From the NCBI GenBank assembly GCA_903823115.1, contig CAIJRN010000011.1, positions 1 through 64,000 on the forward strand: a stretch of 64,000 nt of DNA, read 5' to 3'. Positions 38,878 to 49,947 of this stretch are shown here, in pieces. The stretch comes from an uncultured cyanobacterium (GTDB taxonomy: Bacteria > Cyanobacteriota > Cyanobacteriia > PCC-6307 > Cyanobiaceae). Numbering within the stretch: the stretch's first letter is position 1; each line of letters starts with the position of its first letter. The position numbers and the translations under genes were made by a program. The notes below the pieces were generated by a model. The model made no database searches. It was not told where the DNA came from and worked only from the letters and a program-made list of their open reading frames with translations.

Positions 38878-40101
38878 TCAGCTGGCCACCGGCACCGTGG
38901 TGCTCAGCTCCCCCTCCTCCGCATCCCCATCCGCCGTATCCGGGGCCGCGGTCGTGGCCGCCAGCTTGGCGGCAGCGGCCAGGGGCTTCATCGAATTGGC
39001 CGTGACCTCCGAGCCCTCGGTGAGCTTGCGACGGGTGAGCTGCTCAATCACATCCTTCGGGCCGGGGTTCTGCTCCAGCCAGACGATCGTGTTGTCACGA
39101 CCCTGGCCGATGTTGTCGCCGTCATAGCTGTACCAGGCACCCTTGCGGCAGACCACACCCGTCTCCTCGGCGAGATCGAGCAGGCAACCCAGGGTGCTGA
39201 TGCCGCGGCCGAAGAGGATATCGAACTCGGCGATCCGGAACGGCGGTGCCACCTTGTTCTTGGCCACTTTCACCTTGGCGCGGATGCCGTATTCCTCCGT
39301 GCCGCGCTTGAGGGTCTGGATGCGGCGGATGTCGAGCCGCACCGAGGCATAGAACTTGAGAGCATTGCCGCCGGTGGTGGTTTCCGGGTTGCCGTAGGTG
39401 ACGCCGATCTTCTGGCGCAGCTGGTTGAGGAAGATGACGGTGCAACCGGACTTGCCGATGTTGCCGGTGATCTTGCGCATCGCCTGGCTCATCAGTCGCG
39501 CCTGGCTACCCACCGCCAGATCCCCCATCTCGCCTTCGATCTCGGCCCGGGGCGTCAGTGCCGCCACCGAGTCGACCACGACGATGTCGACGGCGCCGGA
39601 GCGCACCAGCTGATCGACGATCTCCAGTCCCATCTCACCGGTGTCCGGCTGGGAGACCAGCAGATTTTCGATGTCGACCCCCAGGGCGGCGGCATAGACC
39701 GGATCGAGGGCGTGCTCCGCATCGACGAAGGCGGCCACACCGCCCCGCTTCTGAACCTCGGCAATGGCATGCAGGGTGAGGGTGGTCTTACCGGAACTCT
39801 CCGGGCCGTAGACCTCCACCACCCGGCCCTTGGGATAGCCGCCACCGAGGGCCAGATCGAGGGTGAGCGCCCCGGTGGAAATGGTTTCGACCCGCATGCG
39901 GGAGGCGTCGCCGAGACGCACGATCGAGCCCTTGCCGAAGTTCCGCTCGATCTGGTTCAGCACCAGACCCAGGGCCTTGTCGCGCTCGGCCATGGCCTTG
40001 GCATCAGCCGCGGATGCCGCCTTGGAGGCTGAGGACGGGGTGGTCAGGGAACCGGAAGCGCCGGATGCGGCCTTGGATTCGGCCTTGGATTCGGCAGGCA
40101 T
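38878..40101 (-). CDS. recA: Recombinase RecA
   Basis: [77 protein letters not shown]. Confidence 0.98.
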   Translation of the reverse strand: MPAESKAESKAASGASGSLTTPSSASKAASAADAKAMAERDKALGLVLNQIERNFGKGSIVRLGDASRMRVETISTGALTLDLALGGGYPKGRVVEVYGPESSGKTTLTLHAIAEVQKRGGVAAFVDAEHALDPVYAAALGVDIENLLVSQPDTGEMGLEIVDQLVRSGAVDIVVVDSVAALTPRAEIEGEMGDLAVGSQARLMSQAMRKITGNIGKSGCTVIFLNQLRQKIGVTYGNPETTTGGNALKFYASVRLDIRRIQTLKRGTEEYGIRAKVKVAKNKVAPPFRIAEFDILFGRGISTLGCLLDLAEETGVVCRKGAWYSYDGDNIGQGRDNTIVWLEQNPGPKDVIEQLTRRKLTEGSEVTANSMKPLAAAAKLAATTAAPDTADGDAEEGELSTTVPVAS

Positions 40102-40311
40102 GGAGGGGATGTGCGATGGAACAGGCCGCAGGGCAGGAGCTGGAGGCCGGGGTTGGGCGCCGGGGCAGGAGCCGGGATTGGAGACCGACCCTGAAGGCGG
40201 ATCCGGAGACCAGGATCGGGGAGCGGACCGCTACCGGAACCAGGCCGGCGGCCATCCTGCGACCTCTGGAGAACCAGTGCCACCGGCGACGGCCGGCGTA
40301 CCAATTGCGTG

Positions 40312-40329
40312 TAGTACGGGCGTACTCTA
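40312..40329. promoter_or_regulatory. Putative LexA/SOS box upstream of recA
   Basis: tagtacgggcgtactcta. agtacg-gg-cgtact is a perfect dyad and is close to the cyanobacterial SOS consensus RGTACNNNDGTWCB (one mismatch), in the recA upstream intergenic region. Confidence 0.6.
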
Positions 40330-40334
40330 ACGGG

Positions 40335-41114
40335 TCAGGGCCAGCGCGCCAGGGGGGCCTGGAAGCTTTCCGGCTCCAGCCACTGAATCCCGGCCCCCTC
40401 CAGGCCCTGGCGATCGCCGGGAGCCAGGTAGCCCCAGGACACCAGATAACAGCGCACCGCCTCCAGCCCTGGGGTGGCTCGCACCAGCTCCAGGGTCGGA
40501 CGGCGGTCCTCGATGAACCAGAGCGGCCGCTGGTTCACCTGCAGCAACTGCCGCAACACCTCCGGCTTGCAGCCCTGCTCATGGCCGAACAGGGCTGCCG
40601 GAGTCAGGCCGGAGGCAGCCAGCAAGGCGGCGGCGAAGGCACCTCCCTTGGTGGTGAGCACCGCCCAGGAGGCCCCTTCCTGCCCCAGGGCAGAGAGCCG
40701 CTCGGGCACGCCGGGGAAGAAGCGATGCAGGGCCAGCCAGCGCTCCCGGTCGCTGGCAATGGCCTCGCTGCGCACCGCCTCCAGGGCCACCTGCAGCTGC
40801 TGGGGGCTCCAGCCCCAACGCTCCAGAGCCGACTTGACAGCGCCGTCGTAGTCGGCCAGAAGAGCGGCCAGATGGCCGTCGGCCATGCCCAACTCGGCCG
40901 CCATCAGCACCATCTCCCAACCGTGATGGATCACAGGGCGCAACTGCGCAAAACCGGCAGGGGCCTCCTCGGGCAACACCAACCCGGGCGCCAGCGACAG
41001 GGCCGCTCGACGGGCCGACCACCAGTACTCGCGCATGCCATCGACCAGCACGCCATCGAAATCGAAGACGAGCAGCGGGGCCGAAGGCGAGGCAGAAACC
41101 ATCAGCTCATGCAA
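40335..41114 (-). CDS. HAD-superfamily hydrolase
   Basis: LLVFDFDGVLVDGMREYWWSARRAAL; WAVLTTKGGAF; FIEDRRPTLE. Confidence 0.8.
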   Translation of the reverse strand: MHELMVSASPSAPLLVFDFDGVLVDGMREYWWSARRAALSLAPGLVLPEEAPAGFAQLRPVIHHGWEMVLMAAELGMADGHLAALLADYDGAVKSALERWGWSPQQLQVALEAVRSEAIASDRERWLALHRFFPGVPERLSALGQEGASWAVLTTKGGAFAAALLAASGLTPAALFGHEQGCKPEVLRQLLQVNQRPLWFIEDRRPTLELVRATPGLEAVRCYLVSWGYLAPGDRQGLEGAGIQWLEPESFQAPLARWP

Positions 41115-41144
41115 CCGGGCAAAGACGGCAGAAAAGCCTGAAAA

Positions 41145-41216
41145 CTGGGTCGCTAGGATTCGAACCTAGGAATGGCGGGACCAAAACCCGCTGCCTTACC
41201 GCTTGGCGACGACCCA
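41145..41216 (-). tRNA. tRNA-Gln (UUG)
   Basis: Reverse complement TGGGTCGTCGCCAAGCGGTAAGGCAGCGGGTTTTGGTCCCGCCATTCCTAGGTTCGAATCCTAGCGACCCAG; anticodon loop TTTTGGT. Confidence 0.95.
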
Positions 41217-41357
41217 TTGGTTGGTCCGGTACGGAACCGGATGACTCCGGCTGAAGGGACCAGGGTTGGTTCGGTCAGGAAACCGATGGGCTCCGGTCAA
41301 AGCCGGTGCCTAGCTAGTTACCCACAGCGCCCGGTCCTTCGTCAACCGGGCTGGCGC

Positions 41358-43079
41358 TCAAAGGGGAAACACGCGCAGCCGCTGCTGGGCTCCCCGCCCG
41401 AAGACGGCACAGCGCAGCCGGTAGTGACGGACCAGATCCTCCTGCATGCGCCGGACCCGATCACTGCGGGGCAGCAGCTCGACGGGGCGGCCCTGGGGGA
41501 GCACCACCTGCTCCACGGCCAGACGGCACTCCTCCAGGGCGGCGTGGGCATCGTCGAGCCGCGGGGGGGCCTGATCAGCAGCGTCCGGCAGGAGCGGCTC
41601 CCGGCGGCGCTCCAGCAGCCGCTGAATGGCCCGCTGCAGCTGGTGCAGGCTGTCCGACTTGATCACCAGAATCGGCAGGTTCAGCGCCTGGGCCCGCCGG
41701 CGCAGCTCCGGATCGCGCCCCAACTCACCGCGCAGGCTGAGCACGGCGTCGGCCTGCTCGGGATCGGCCACCACTTCGGCCGGCAGGCCGCTGCTGCGCA
41801 CCGCCTCCAGCAACAGCTGGGGCGACAGACCGACCGCGCAGAGACGCAACGGAGGGGACGCCGCCAACGGCGCGGGGGGCTCCGCTGGGGAGGGCAGCTG
41901 ATCGGCGGACGGGGAGGCGAAGGGATCGGGCAGGGGCACGGCGGCCAGCGGCCTGGCGCCCCGCAGGCCCGAACCGACAATCGGCGTGACCGCCGGGCCG
42001 GCACCGGGGCGGCTGGGGGCCGGCGGCGAGAACGGAGCGGGCTGGCGCAGCAGCAGCTGGCCGTCGGAGCCGAGTTCGCGGATCTCCGGGCGGGAGACCT
42101 GGCCCCGCAACAACAGATCCACCGTGCCGGCCACCTCACGATGCACCAGCCAGCGATGGCGGCTGTGCATCTCCACCGCCATCGCGAACGTGGGCTCGGC
42201 GGCCCGCTCCAGAACCGTCTTCTGGGTGCGGCGGCGGCGCGCCTCCTCATCCCCGAGGGTCACCGATTGAATGCCGCCGACCAGGTCGCTGAGGGTGGGG
42301 TTCTTGATCAGGTTGGCGAGTTCGTTGCCATGGGCCGTGGCCACCAGCATCACGCCCCGCTCGGCGATGGTGCGGGCCGCCTGGGCCTCCAGCTCCGTGC
42401 CGATCTCATCAATGACGATCACCTCGGGCATGTGGTTTTCCACCGCCTCGATCATCACCTGATGCTGCAGTTCCGGCCGCGCCACCTGCATGCGGCGGGC
42501 GCGGCCGATGGCGGGATGGGGGATGTCGCCATCGCCGGCGATCTCGTTGCTGGTGTCGATCACCACCACGCGCCGCAGCAGGTCATCGGCCAGCACCCGG
42601 GCGATTTCGCGCAGGGCCGTGGTCTTGCCCACACCGGGCCGGCCCATCAACAGCAGCGAACTGCCGGAATCGAGCAGATCGCGCACCATCGCCACCGTGC
42701 CGAACACGGCCCGGCCCACCCGGCAGGTGAGCCCCACCACGTCGCCGGTGCGATTCCGGATGGCGCTGATGCGATGCAGGGTGCACTCGATGCCGGCCCG
42801 GTTGTCACCGCCGAAGGGCCCCAGCCGCTCCAGCACGTCGCGCAGATCGGCCCGCTCGATCGGCGCCTCGCCGAGGGCCACGGCCCGGCCGGGATAGCGG
42901 GCCTCGGGCACCCGACCCAGATCGAGCACCACCTCCAGCAGCTCCTCCCTGGCCTCAGCGCTGGCCAGCTGCTGCTGAACGTTGAACGGCAGCACCTGAA
43001 GCAGGCGATCGAGATCGTCGGTGATGCGCTGGGTCGGGGGGGAGGACAGGTCGACCAATGGCTGGGGTGGCGGGCTCAA
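41358..43079 (-). CDS. Ycf45/SpoIIIAA-like AAA ATPase (R3H-type nucleic-acid-binding family)
   Basis: LLLMGRPGVGKTTALREIARVLADDLLRRVVVIDTSNEIAGDGDIPHPAIGRARRMQV; VIVIDEIGTELEAQAARTIAERGVMLVATAHGN. Confidence 0.85.
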   Translation of the reverse strand: MSPPPQPLVDLSSPPTQRITDDLDRLLQVLPFNVQQQLASAEAREELLEVVLDLGRVPEARYPGRAVALGEAPIERADLRDVLERLGPFGGDNRAGIECTLHRISAIRNRTGDVVGLTCRVGRAVFGTVAMVRDLLDSGSSLLLMGRPGVGKTTALREIARVLADDLLRRVVVIDTSNEIAGDGDIPHPAIGRARRMQVARPELQHQVMIEAVENHMPEVIVIDEIGTELEAQAARTIAERGVMLVATAHGNELANLIKNPTLSDLVGGIQSVTLGDEEARRRRTQKTVLERAAEPTFAMAVEMHSRHRWLVHREVAGTVDLLLRGQVSRPEIRELGSDGQLLLRQPAPFSPPAPSRPGAGPAVTPIVGSGLRGARPLAAVPLPDPFASPSADQLPSPAEPPAPLAASPPLRLCAVGLSPQLLLEAVRSSGLPAEVVADPEQADAVLSLRGELGRDPELRRRAQALNLPILVIKSDSLHQLQRAIQRLLERRREPLLPDAADQAPPRLDDAHAALEECRLAVEQVVLPQGRPVELLPRSDRVRRMQEDLVRHYRLRCAVFGRGAQQRLRVFPL

Positions 43080-43199
43080 GGCGATCGCCGTCGTCGCCAG
43101 GCTCCGGTTCTAGCGTCAGCAAGCCGGCCGACGGTGGACACCGACCAGCCCGGCTGCCCAACCTCAGCCGCTCTCCCCTCCCCTCTGCGCCAGCCCCGT

Positions 43200-44450
43200 T
43201 CAGTCGCGTGCCAGCCAAGGCCCCACCAGCTCCCGGGCGATCGCACTGGCGAGGGGCAGCAGATCCGGCTGATCGAGCAAGCGCCCACCCCGGCCCTGGG
43301 CCTGGAGCAGCAGCGGTTGCAGGCGCGCCCTGGCGACACTGCCGAAGGCCACCCCGGCCACGGCCCTTTGCAGGTCTGGATCCAGCCGCTGCACCAGGGG
43401 CAGGGTGCGGTCGTTGGTGCCCCCCGCCAGCTGCAACGGCCCCGGTGGCGCCAGGGGCGCCACGGCCGCAAGCAACCGCACGGCAGCCCTGGCGGTACCG
43501 GCCCCCACATCGCCGCTCATCGGCCGGCCATCGAGCTGCCAGAGCGGCGCCAGGCCCGTGTGCAGCACCTGCTCATGGCGCTGCCAGAGCTCCCGGGCCA
43601 GGGCCTCGGGCGTCGGCAGCTCCGGGCTGACGCCCGCCCCCTGCGCCGACACCGCTGATTCGAGGCCGCAACTGACCGCCAGCCGCCGCAAGGGCACCCC
43701 GGAAGAGCACACCTGAGCCAGCCGCTCGGCAAAGGCCTCAGCGCGGCCGAGGCGGGTGTGGAGCTCCACCGCATCGGGGCACAGTTCCACCAGCAGGGCG
43801 GCCACCTGGTCGGGGGGCAGGTTGTGATCCCGCTCCTCGATCAACCCCAGGGGGCAGGCCGGCAGGCAGCGCCCGCAGCCGTAGCAGCGCTCGGCCAGCA
43901 CGCCGCTGCCCGAGTCGCTGCCAGCCCCGGCACCCAGGGCCCCGATCGGGGTCGGGATCGCCAGGGCGGGACAGACCCGGGCGCAGGGCCGGGGGCAGCT
44001 GGGGGGACAGCGGGTCGGATCAAACCAGGCCTTGCGAAAGTGGGGATCGGCCCCGTCGCTGAGGCTCACCATCAGCCAGGGCCTGGCCGCTCCCTGATTC
44101 TCGGCCCAGGCGATGCCACGGCGGGCAGCGGCCACCACGGCCTGATCGGCCGCCAGATCGAGACAGTGAACGCCCGCCAGGCTGTACAGGCCCGCCAGAT
44201 CCTCGATGGCGGCGAGGTCCTGATTGCTGGCGCCGCCGATCAGCTTCACCCAACGGCCCCGGGCCAGAGCCTGTTCAGCGACGAGGGGGGAATGGGCGAT
44301 GCAAGGGCGGGCGCAGGCAGGGCCATCATCCCAAGGACGGCAGGAGGCTCCTGCTGCCCCCGCGATCTCCGGGCTGCCCTCCCGGATCCGACCGCTGCCT
44401 TGAAGAGGTCGGAGGATCCGTCTGGACAAAGGTGAGGCCAGGCCTGCCAT
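43200..44450 (-). CDS. ldpA: Light-dependent-period protein LdpA-like Fe-S protein
   Basis: VKLIGGASNQDLAAIEDLAGLYSLAGVHCLDLAADQAVVAAARRGI; ferredoxin-like CPPSCPRPCARVCP and CYGCGRCLPACPLG. Confidence 0.78.
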   Translation of the reverse strand: MAGLASPLSRRILRPLQGSGRIREGSPEIAGAAGASCRPWDDGPACARPCIAHSPLVAEQALARGRWVKLIGGASNQDLAAIEDLAGLYSLAGVHCLDLAADQAVVAAARRGIAWAENQGAARPWLMVSLSDGADPHFRKAWFDPTRCPPSCPRPCARVCPALAIPTPIGALGAGAGSDSGSGVLAERCYGCGRCLPACPLGLIEERDHNLPPDQVAALLVELCPDAVELHTRLGRAEAFAERLAQVCSSGVPLRRLAVSCGLESAVSAQGAGVSPELPTPEALARELWQRHEQVLHTGLAPLWQLDGRPMSGDVGAGTARAAVRLLAAVAPLAPPGPLQLAGGTNDRTLPLVQRLDPDLQRAVAGVAFGSVARARLQPLLLQAQGRGGRLLDQPDLLPLASAIARELVGPWLARD

Positions 44451-44536
44451 GCGAAGCCTTCGGGCTCATCCAGCCAAAGACTGGGGGCATCGAGGCCAGC
44501 CGCCGCAGCGGATCGGACCCGGCAGATCGCGAGGCT

Positions 44537-45841
44537 TCAGCCGCTGCTGCTGGCCACGGCCTCGGGCCCGGGGGAGCGGCCCGGAGGATCGGAGTCTTCC
44601 AGGGCCAGCTCCGCGCCAGTGAGCCCCAGTTTGCTGGCGAGCCAGGGGGCCGTGACGCCCCCCAGGCCCACCGTGATCAGGATGGTCAGGAACACCAGTC
44701 CCTTGAGAGCGCCAGCGGCGGCCACACCGGCCTGGTCCAGCTGCAGGGCGAACAGGCTGGCCACCGCTGCCGTGACGATGCCGCGGGGAGCGATCCAGCT
44801 GACCAGCAACTTCTCGCGGGCGTTCAGGGGCAAGCCAACCCCCGCCGACATCACCACCAGGAAGCGCAGCAGCATCAGCCCAAAGACGCACAGCACGCCT
44901 CCGAGCCCCAGTGGGCTCAGTTCCGCCCAGGACACATCGGCCGCCAGCAAGGGAAACAACACCGTGATCGCCAGCATCGCCAGCTGGGAAATCAGGGCAT
45001 CAAGAGAACTGGCGGCGGTATCGAGGCGCAGCCCCACCACCACCCCGGCAGTCACCGCCGCCGGCAGGCCCGACTCGGGCAACAGGGCCTCGCAGCCACT
45101 GAACAGCAGAAACAGGGTGCCCAGGGTCAGCTGCAGGGAGAGGCCGCCGCTGGCCGGATCGGGGCTGAGCGAACCGGCCAGTGGCTCAGCTGGTTCAAGC
45201 CGCTCCAGCACCAGAGCCAACATCAGGCCAGCCAGGGCGCCGAGGCCGACGCCGACACCGAGGCGCAACAACAGCCGCCACGCCACATCCTGCCAACTGC
45301 CGAGATCCCCCAGGGCCAACTGCAGCAGAAGCAAGGCCAGGACCGCACTCACCGGCTCGAGAATCAGCCCCTCCGCCTCCAGAACCCGAGCCAGAAACGG
45401 ACTCAGACGCATCTGGCGCACCAGGGGATTGACCACGGTGGGGCCGGTGGCCAGGGCGATGGCCCCGAACACCAGTGCCAGCGGCCAGGGCAGACCGGCG
45501 ACCCAGTGGGCCAGAGCGGCGCCACCGGCCAGGCCGAGCACCGAGCGCACCAGCACCAACTGCAGCACCGAGCGCTGCAGATCACGGCCCGCCAGCCGCA
45601 GATTGAGGCCGCCGTCGAACAACACCAGGCTGACCAACAGGCCCACCAGGGGCTCGAGGCCACGGCCCAGCTGGTCGGGCTGGATCCAGGCGAAGCCGGC
45701 GTGACCGAGCAACAGACCGGTGGCCAGCAGCAAGACCACAGCTGGCAGTCCGCTGAAGCGGGCCGCCAGCTGGGCAAGGGAACCGGAGAAGAAGGAAACG
45801 CCCCAGATCAGGGCCAGTCGTCCTTGCAGATCAGCAGCCAA
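44537..45841 (-). CDS. Cation:proton antiporter (NhaP/KefB type)
   Basis: Multi-TM protein; [51 protein letters not shown]. The start is probably TTG at 45841, overlapping the ndhN stop; the track ORF extends to 46003. Confidence 0.82.
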   Translation of the reverse strand: MAADLQGRLALIWGVSFFSGSLAQLAARFSGLPAVVLLLATGLLLGHAGFAWIQPDQLGRGLEPLVGLLVSLVLFDGGLNLRLAGRDLQRSVLQLVLVRSVLGLAGGAALAHWVAGLPWPLALVFGAIALATGPTVVNPLVRQMRLSPFLARVLEAEGLILEPVSAVLALLLLQLALGDLGSWQDVAWRLLLRLGVGVGLGALAGLMLALVLERLEPAEPLAGSLSPDPASGGLSLQLTLGTLFLLFSGCEALLPESGLPAAVTAGVVVGLRLDTAASSLDALISQLAMLAITVLFPLLAADVSWAELSPLGLGGVLCVFGLMLLRFLVVMSAGVGLPLNAREKLLVSWIAPRGIVTAAVASLFALQLDQAGVAAAGALKGLVFLTILITVGLGGVTAPWLASKLGLTGAELALEDSDPPGRSPGPEAVASSSG

Positions 45842-46292
45842 CCAGCTGCTCCAGCGGCTGCCAGCGCAGGGCGCGGGCCCCGCCCATCTCGACGACGATC
45901 TTGAGTCGCGGTTCACGGCGGCAGAGGCCACAGAGCGCGGCCAACTCAGCGCTGGAAAGAACCTGACCCTCCAGGAGCCAGAGCAGAACGGGGCCGTCGC
46001 CATCGAATTGGGAACCGAGCAGGGGCATCACCCGCTGCACTTCACCCACAGCGGCGCCCCGTCCAACGCTCTGATGGCCAAGGTGAGGCGGCCGCACCCC
46101 ATGGAGCTGAAACAAAAAGGCCTCGGGATCACCCAGGCCGCGGGCCGAAGTCATCTGGGCCCGGTAACCGGCGGCCCGGAGCCGGCGCATCAGCCTGGTC
46201 TCGGCGCCACCCTCCAAGGGCACGTACAGCGCCAAGGCTCCGGAGCGCTCGAGGTCCTGACGAAAACCGCGGCCGGTCAGCAGCAGGGGCAT
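45831..46292 (-). CDS. ndhN: NAD(P)H-quinone oxidoreductase subunit N
   Basis: [79 protein letters not shown]. Confidence 0.92.
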   Translation of the reverse strand: MPLLLTGRGFRQDLERSGALALYVPLEGGAETRLMRRLRAAGYRAQMTSARGLGDPEAFLFQLHGVRPPHLGHQSVGRGAAVGEVQRVMPLLGSQFDGDGPVLLWLLEGQVLSSAELAALCGLCRREPRLKIVVEMGGARALRWQPLEQLVGC

Positions 46293-46772
46293 CGGAGCGC
46301 CAATCGAGACTGCGCAGGAGTCTGGCAGTCCCAGAGGCCCTGTAGGGAGGGTGTAGCGCGGTGATGTACATTCTTGTCTTGTGCTGTTGATCTGTGCCCG
46401 TCCGCTAGCCGGGCCTCCAGAACGCAGTGCAGGGATCGTCATTGGTGACGATCTCTCCAGGCCAGCACGGAACCAGCAACAAGGGATTCAACCCTCTGTC
46501 TGCCGGCACCGTCGGGAAACTGCCCGATCCCGTCAGGAGTTCACTCCCAGCGGTTTCATCGGAGAAGTCCCAGCCCGCTGATTCGCCTTCGCTAGCCCCT
46601 GACGATCAAAGCTGATCCTCTGGATCTCCAGTTCGGTCGTCACCATTGCGATTCCACGAATTCAGTTCCCAGCCGTGCGATCGGGTACCTCATGGGTTCC
46701 TGATCGGCACCGCAGTCCTCCCTCGCTGGAGGCAGCGGCCGCGGCAGTCCAGCTGGCGTTGTTCTCCCTCCC

Positions 46773-47420
46773 ATGTCTATCGGCATTCTGGGGAAGAAAT
46801 TGGGCATGTCCCAGTTCTTCGACCCCGAGGGCAGATCCATCCCGGTCACCTTGATCGAGGCGGGACCCTGCCGCATCACCCAACTCAAAAACCAGGCCAC
46901 GGACGGCTACAGCGCCGTTCAGATCGGTTTCGGTGAAATTCGCGAAAAACTCGTGAACAAACCGGCCCGGGGGCACCTGAACAAGTCCGGCGCCGATCCG
47001 CTGCGCCATCTGCGCGAGTACCGCGTTGAGGGCGTCGACGGTCTTGAGCTCGGCAGCGCCATCACCGTGGCGGCCTTCGAAGCCGGCCAGAAGGTCGACG
47101 TCAGCGGCGACACGATGGGCCGCGGCTTCTCCGGGCTTCAAAAGCGCCACGGCTTCAGCCGCGGTCCAATGAGCCACGGTTCGAAGAATCACCGCGAACC
47201 CGGCTCGATCGGCGCCGGCACCACGCCGGGCCGCGTCTACCCCGGCAAACGCATGGCGGGTCGCTACGGCGGCAAGCAGATCACCACCCGCGGCCTCATC
47301 ATCCTCAAAGTGGATACCGAGCGCAACCTGCTGGTGGTCAAGGGTTCGGTCCCCGGCAAGCCCGGCGCCCTGCTCGACATCCGCCCGGCCAAGCGGGTGG
47401 GCAGCAAAGCCGCGAACTGA
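46773..47420 (+). CDS. rplC: 50S ribosomal protein L3
   Basis: [50 protein letters not shown]-like [17 protein letters not shown]. Confidence 0.98.
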   Translation: MSIGILGKKLGMSQFFDPEGRSIPVTLIEAGPCRITQLKNQATDGYSAVQIGFGEIREKLVNKPARGHLNKSGADPLRHLREYRVEGVDGLELGSAITVAAFEAGQKVDVSGDTMGRGFSGLQKRHGFSRGPMSHGSKNHREPGSIGAGTTPGRVYPGKRMAGRYGGKQITTRGLIILKVDTERNLLVVKGSVPGKPGALLDIRPAKRVGSKAAN

Positions 47421-47431
47421 GGAGGAGAACC

Positions 47432-48067
47432 ATGACTGACTGCGTAATTCGTGACTGGCAAGGCAAGGAGGCTGGCAAAGCCTCCTTGAATCTCAAGGTC
47501 GCCAAAGAAACAACTGCCGCCAGCCTGCTGCACCGCGCCGTGGTGCGGCAGCTGGCCAACGCCCGCCAGGGCACGGCCAGCACGCTCACCCGGGCCGAAG
47601 TGGCCGGTGGTGGCCGCAAGCCGTACAAGCAGAAAGGCACCGGCCGGGCCCGTCAGGGTTCGATCCGCACGCCGCTGCGTCCCGGTGGTGGCGTCATCTT
47701 CGGTCCCAAGCCCCGCAGCTACGAGCTAGGCATGAACCGCAAGGAACGGCGTCTGGCCCTGCGCACCGCCCTGATGAGCCGCAGCGGTGACATCACGGTG
47801 GTCAAGGACTTCGCCAAGGGCCTCGACACCCCCAGGACCAAGGACCTCACCGCGGCACTCGCCCGCTTCGACATCGCCGCCGATGCCAAGGTGCTGCTGG
47901 TGATCGATGGCGCCAGCGACGCCGTCAAACTCTCGGTGCGCAATCTCGAGAAGGTCAAACTGATCGCAGCCGATCAACTCAACGTCTTCGATCTGCTCAA
48001 CGCCAACAAGCTGGTGTTGAACGAGGAAGCACTCGCGAAGATCCAGGAGGTCTACGGAGATGACTGA
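47432..48067 (+). CDS. rplD: 50S ribosomal protein L4
   Basis: [53 protein letters not shown]. Confidence 0.98.
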   Translation: MTDCVIRDWQGKEAGKASLNLKVAKETTAASLLHRAVVRQLANARQGTASTLTRAEVAGGGRKPYKQKGTGRARQGSIRTPLRPGGGVIFGPKPRSYELGMNRKERRLALRTALMSRSGDITVVKDFAKGLDTPRTKDLTAALARFDIAADAKVLLVIDGASDAVKLSVRNLEKVKLIAADQLNVFDLLNANKLVLNEEALAKIQEVYGDD

Positions 48068-48362
48068 ACGTTTTGCAGGCCGGCTGGCGGATGTGATCCG
48101 TCGCCCGCTGATCACCGAGAAGGCCACCCGCGCCCTCGAACTCAACCAGTACACCTTCGAGGTGGACCATCGGGCTGCCAAGCCCGACATCAAGGCGGCC
48201 GTCGAATCCCTGTTCGACGTCAAAGTCGTCGGTGTCAGCACCATGAATCCTCCCCGTCGCTCCCGCCGGGTGGGACGCTTCGCCGGCAAACGTGCCCAGG
48301 TGAAGAAGGCCGTGGTGCGCCTCGCCGAAGGCAACGCCATCCAGCTGTTCCCTGAGTCCTGA
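48060..48362 (+). CDS. rplW: 50S ribosomal protein L23
   Basis: [48 protein letters not shown]. Confidence 0.97.
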   Translation: MTERFAGRLADVIRRPLITEKATRALELNQYTFEVDHRAAKPDIKAAVESLFDVKVVGVSTMNPPRRSRRVGRFAGKRAQVKKAVVRLAEGNAIQLFPES

Positions 48363-48377
48363 GGGGTCTGAAACGTC

Positions 48378-49241
48378 ATGGCAATCCGTAATTACAGGCC
48401 CAACACCCCCGGCACTCGCACCCTGGTCGTCACCGACTTCAGCGAGATCACCGGCAAGAAAAGGGAGCGCGGGCTGGTCATCGCCAAGCACCGCCGCAAG
48501 GGGCGCAACAACCGCGGTGTGATCACCTGCCGCCATCGCGGCGGCGGCCACAAGCGGCTGTACCGCCTGATCGACTTCCGTCGCGACAAGCACGGCGTCG
48601 AAGCGCGGGTGGCAGCGATCCACTACGACCCCCACCGCAACGCCCGGCTGGCGCTTCTCTATTACAGCGACGGCGAGAAGCGCTACATCCTGGCTCCGGC
48701 CGGCATCGAGGTCGGTCAGACCCTGGTCTCTGGCCCGGATGCACCGATCGAAAACGGCAACGCCCTGCCCCTGTCATCGATCCCGCTTGGCTCCAGCGTT
48801 CACAACGTTGAGCTCTACGCCGGTCGGGGCGGCCAGATGGTGCGCACCGCGGGCGGCAGCGCCCAGGTGATGGCCAAGGAGGGCGACTACGTCGCCCTCA
48901 AGCTGCCCTCCACTGAGGTCCGCCTGGTCCGCCGCGAGTGCTACGCCACCCTGGGCGAAGTGGGCAACAGCGAACAGCGCAACACCAGCCTGGGTAAAGC
49001 CGGCCGCAAGCGCTGGCTGGGTCGCCGACCCCAGGTCCGCGGCAGTGTCATGAACCCCTGCGACCACCCCCACGGTGGTGGCGAAGGCCGGGCTCCGATC
49101 GGCCGCTCCGGTCCGGTCACCCCCTGGGGCAAACCGGCCCTGGGCTACAAGACCCGGAAGCGCAACAAGCCCAGCAACCGGTTCGTGCTTCGGAAACGTC
49201 GTCGCACCTCCAAACGGAGCCGTGGCGGACGCGACTCCTGA
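48378..49241 (+). CDS. rplB: 50S ribosomal protein L2
   Basis: [14 protein letters not shown]...[26 protein letters not shown]...[37 protein letters not shown]. Confidence 0.98.
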   Translation: MAIRNYRPNTPGTRTLVVTDFSEITGKKRERGLVIAKHRRKGRNNRGVITCRHRGGGHKRLYRLIDFRRDKHGVEARVAAIHYDPHRNARLALLYYSDGEKRYILAPAGIEVGQTLVSGPDAPIENGNALPLSSIPLGSSVHNVELYAGRGGQMVRTAGGSAQVMAKEGDYVALKLPSTEVRLVRRECYATLGEVGNSEQRNTSLGKAGRKRWLGRRPQVRGSVMNPCDHPHGGGEGRAPIGRSGPVTPWGKPALGYKTRKRNKPSNRFVLRKRRRTSKRSRGGRDS

Positions 49242-49276
49242 TGACCCACACCGCACTGCTGTACGCCTGATCCGCC

Positions 49277-49552
49277 ATGGGACGCTCACTCAAAAAAGGT
49301 CCGTTTGTTGCCGACAGCCTGCTCCGCAAGGTTGAAAAGCAGAACGCCGCCGACGACAAGACCGTGATCAAAACCTGGTCACGGGCTTCCACCATCCTGC
49401 CGATGATGATCGGCCACACCATTGCCGTTCACAATGGCAAGGCCCACGTGCCCGTCTACGTGACGGAGCAGATGGTGGGCCACAAGCTGGGGGAATTCGC
49501 CCCCACCCGTACCTTCCGGGGCCACATCAAAGACAAGAAGGGAGGCCGCTAA
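49277..49552 (+). CDS. rpsS: 30S ribosomal protein S19
   Basis: [23 protein letters not shown]...[51 protein letters not shown]. Confidence 0.98.
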   Translation: MGRSLKKGPFVADSLLRKVEKQNAADDKTVIKTWSRASTILPMMIGHTIAVHNGKAHVPVYVTEQMVGHKLGEFAPTRTFRGHIKDKKGGR

Positions 49553-49556
49553 ACCA

Positions 49557-49928
49557 ATGGCAAACACCAACCCCGTCAAGTCCAATCCGGCCCAGGCTCT
49601 CGCCCACGGGCGCTACATCCGTGGCTCCGTCTCGAAGGTGCGTCGGGTGCTCGATCAGATCCGGGGACGCAGCTACCGCGACGCCCTGATCATGCTCGAG
49701 TTCATGCCCTACCGCTCCACCGGCCCCATCACCAAGGTGTTGCGGTCGGCCGTGGCCAATGCCGAAAACAACCTCGGCCTTGACCCGGCGAGCCTGGTCA
49801 TCTGCGAAGCCAGCGCCGATATGGGTCCCTCCCTGAAGCGCTTCCGGCCCCGTGCCCAGGGTCGTGCCTACGCGATCAAAAAACAGACCTGCCACATCAG
49901 CATTGGTGTGGCGGCCCCTTCCGCCTGA
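49557..49928 (+). CDS. rplV: 50S ribosomal protein L22
   Basis: [38 protein letters not shown]...; [21 protein letters not shown]. Confidence 0.97.
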   Translation: MANTNPVKSNPAQALAHGRYIRGSVSKVRRVLDQIRGRSYRDALIMLEFMPYRSTGPITKVLRSAVANAENNLGLDPASLVICEASADMGPSLKRFRPRAQGRAYAIKKQTCHISIGVAAPSA

Positions 49929-49947
49929 ACCCCGAGGACACCGACCG

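Noticed and set aside
41172-43658. 828-aa plus-strand ORF
   Set aside because: Antisense shadow of the ycf45/R3H ATPase and ldpA 3' end; His/Gln/Gly-rich without motifs.
44432-45904. 490-aa Gln/His-rich plus-strand ORF over the antiporter
   Set aside because: Antisense shadow of a hydrophobic membrane protein; composition is typical of that artefact.
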